Assembly (NCBI RefSeq): GCF_001182895.1
Contig: NZ_LFQR01000099.1
Span: forward strand, 1 to 34,817
Direction: 5' to 3'
Length of the DNA stretch: 34,817 nt
Origin: Frateuria defendens
GTDB lineage: Bacteria > Pseudomonadota > Gammaproteobacteria > Xanthomonadales > Rhodanobacteraceae
How positions within the stretch are numbered: position 1 is the stretch's first letter; each line of letters opens with the position of its first letter. Position numbers and translations under genes: made by a program. The notes below the pieces were generated by a model. It made no database searches. It was given only the letters and a program-made list of their open reading frames with translations, and was not told where the DNA came from. Below are positions 34,633 through 34,817 of the stretch, in pieces.

Positions 34633-34817
34633 ATGGATCTGCGCAAGATCAAGAAACTCATCGACCTGCTCGAGGAATCGAACCTGGCCGAGCTCGAGAT
34701 CAAGGAAGGCGAGGAAGTCGTCCGCCTCTCGCGCGTGCCCAAGGGCGGCGTGGCGGTGAGCGCCGCGCCGGCGCCGGTGGCGGTCGCCCCGGCCGCCGCC
34801 GTCGCGCCGGCCGCACC
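34633..34817 (+). CDS. accB: Biotin carboxyl carrier protein of acetyl-CoA carboxylase, N-terminal part
   Basis: Partial: the gene runs off the window end. The visible residues MDLRKIKKLIDLLEESNLAE, then LEIKEGEEVVRLSRV, match the N-terminus of AccB, followed by the start of the usual Ala/Pro-rich linker. The biotin-carrying lysine domain lies beyond the window. GAGG stands eight bases before the ATG. It carries the carboxyl group in the first committed step of fatty acid synthesis, and accC is expected next. Confidence 0.93.
   Translation, partial: MDLRKIKKLIDLLEESNLAELEIKEGEEVVRLSRVPKGGVAVSAAPAPVAVAPAAAVAPAA

Overview
The window is chromosomal DNA from a high-GC gammaproteobacterium, most likely of the order Lysobacterales (Xanthomonadales) and perhaps the Rhodanobacteraceae (Dyella, Frateuria, Rhodanobacter, Luteibacter). 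This rests on protein similarity recalled from memory and on gene neighbourhoods (pcm-tolC-waaA-lpxL; groES-groEL near cutA and dsbD; dsbD-tlpA-aroQ-accB). No database search was possible. Nearly all the DNA is coding. I see no tRNA, rRNA, CRISPR array, insertion sequence or prophage.

Layout. (1) 1-3.4 kb: a TetR regulator diverges from a small unknown gene, then an isoaspartate methyltransferase and a TolC-type outer-membrane channel, closed by a strong terminator. (2) 3.4-10.4 kb, cell envelope: Kdo transferase WaaA and a lipid A acyltransferase diverge around a 16-bp inverted repeat; a VirK/YbjX (DUF535) protein meets, tail to tail, a leftward set of two glycosyltransferases and an O-antigen-ligase-type membrane protein; a small zinc-finger protein follows. 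(3) 10.5-12.9 kb: a YceI protein and a RutE-like reductase run leftward, diverging from an ELM1-type gene across a perfect 15-bp inverted repeat. (4) 12.9-15.8 kb: glnE, the nitrogen-signalling enzyme that modifies glutamine synthetase. (5) 15.9-21.2 kb: a leftward sulfate-uptake set in the order OprO/P-type porin, sbp, cysT, cysW, cysA, so outer-membrane entry, periplasmic capture and inner-membrane import lie together. (6) 21.6-25.9 kb: an LTA-synthase-type membrane sulfatase, a tri-heme YhjA-type peroxidase and a secreted Ala/Gly-rich repeat protein. (7) 26-28.2 kb: groES-groEL with a near-perfect CIRCE operator. (8) 28.5-34.8 kb: cutA, then a three-gene block (cupin, EamA transporter, flavodoxin-fold oxidoreductase), then dsbD with a duplicated N-terminal domain, a TlpA thioredoxin, aroQ and the start of accB.

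Most of the window is conserved housekeeping and envelope biology, and I find no convincing new defence or mobile system. The points most worth a second look are the porin joined to the sulfate transporter, the double-alpha DsbD, the three-gene block between cutA and dsbD, the unknown secreted repeat protein, and several long perfect inverted repeats between genes. Many long open frames antisense to these genes are artefacts of high GC and were left out.
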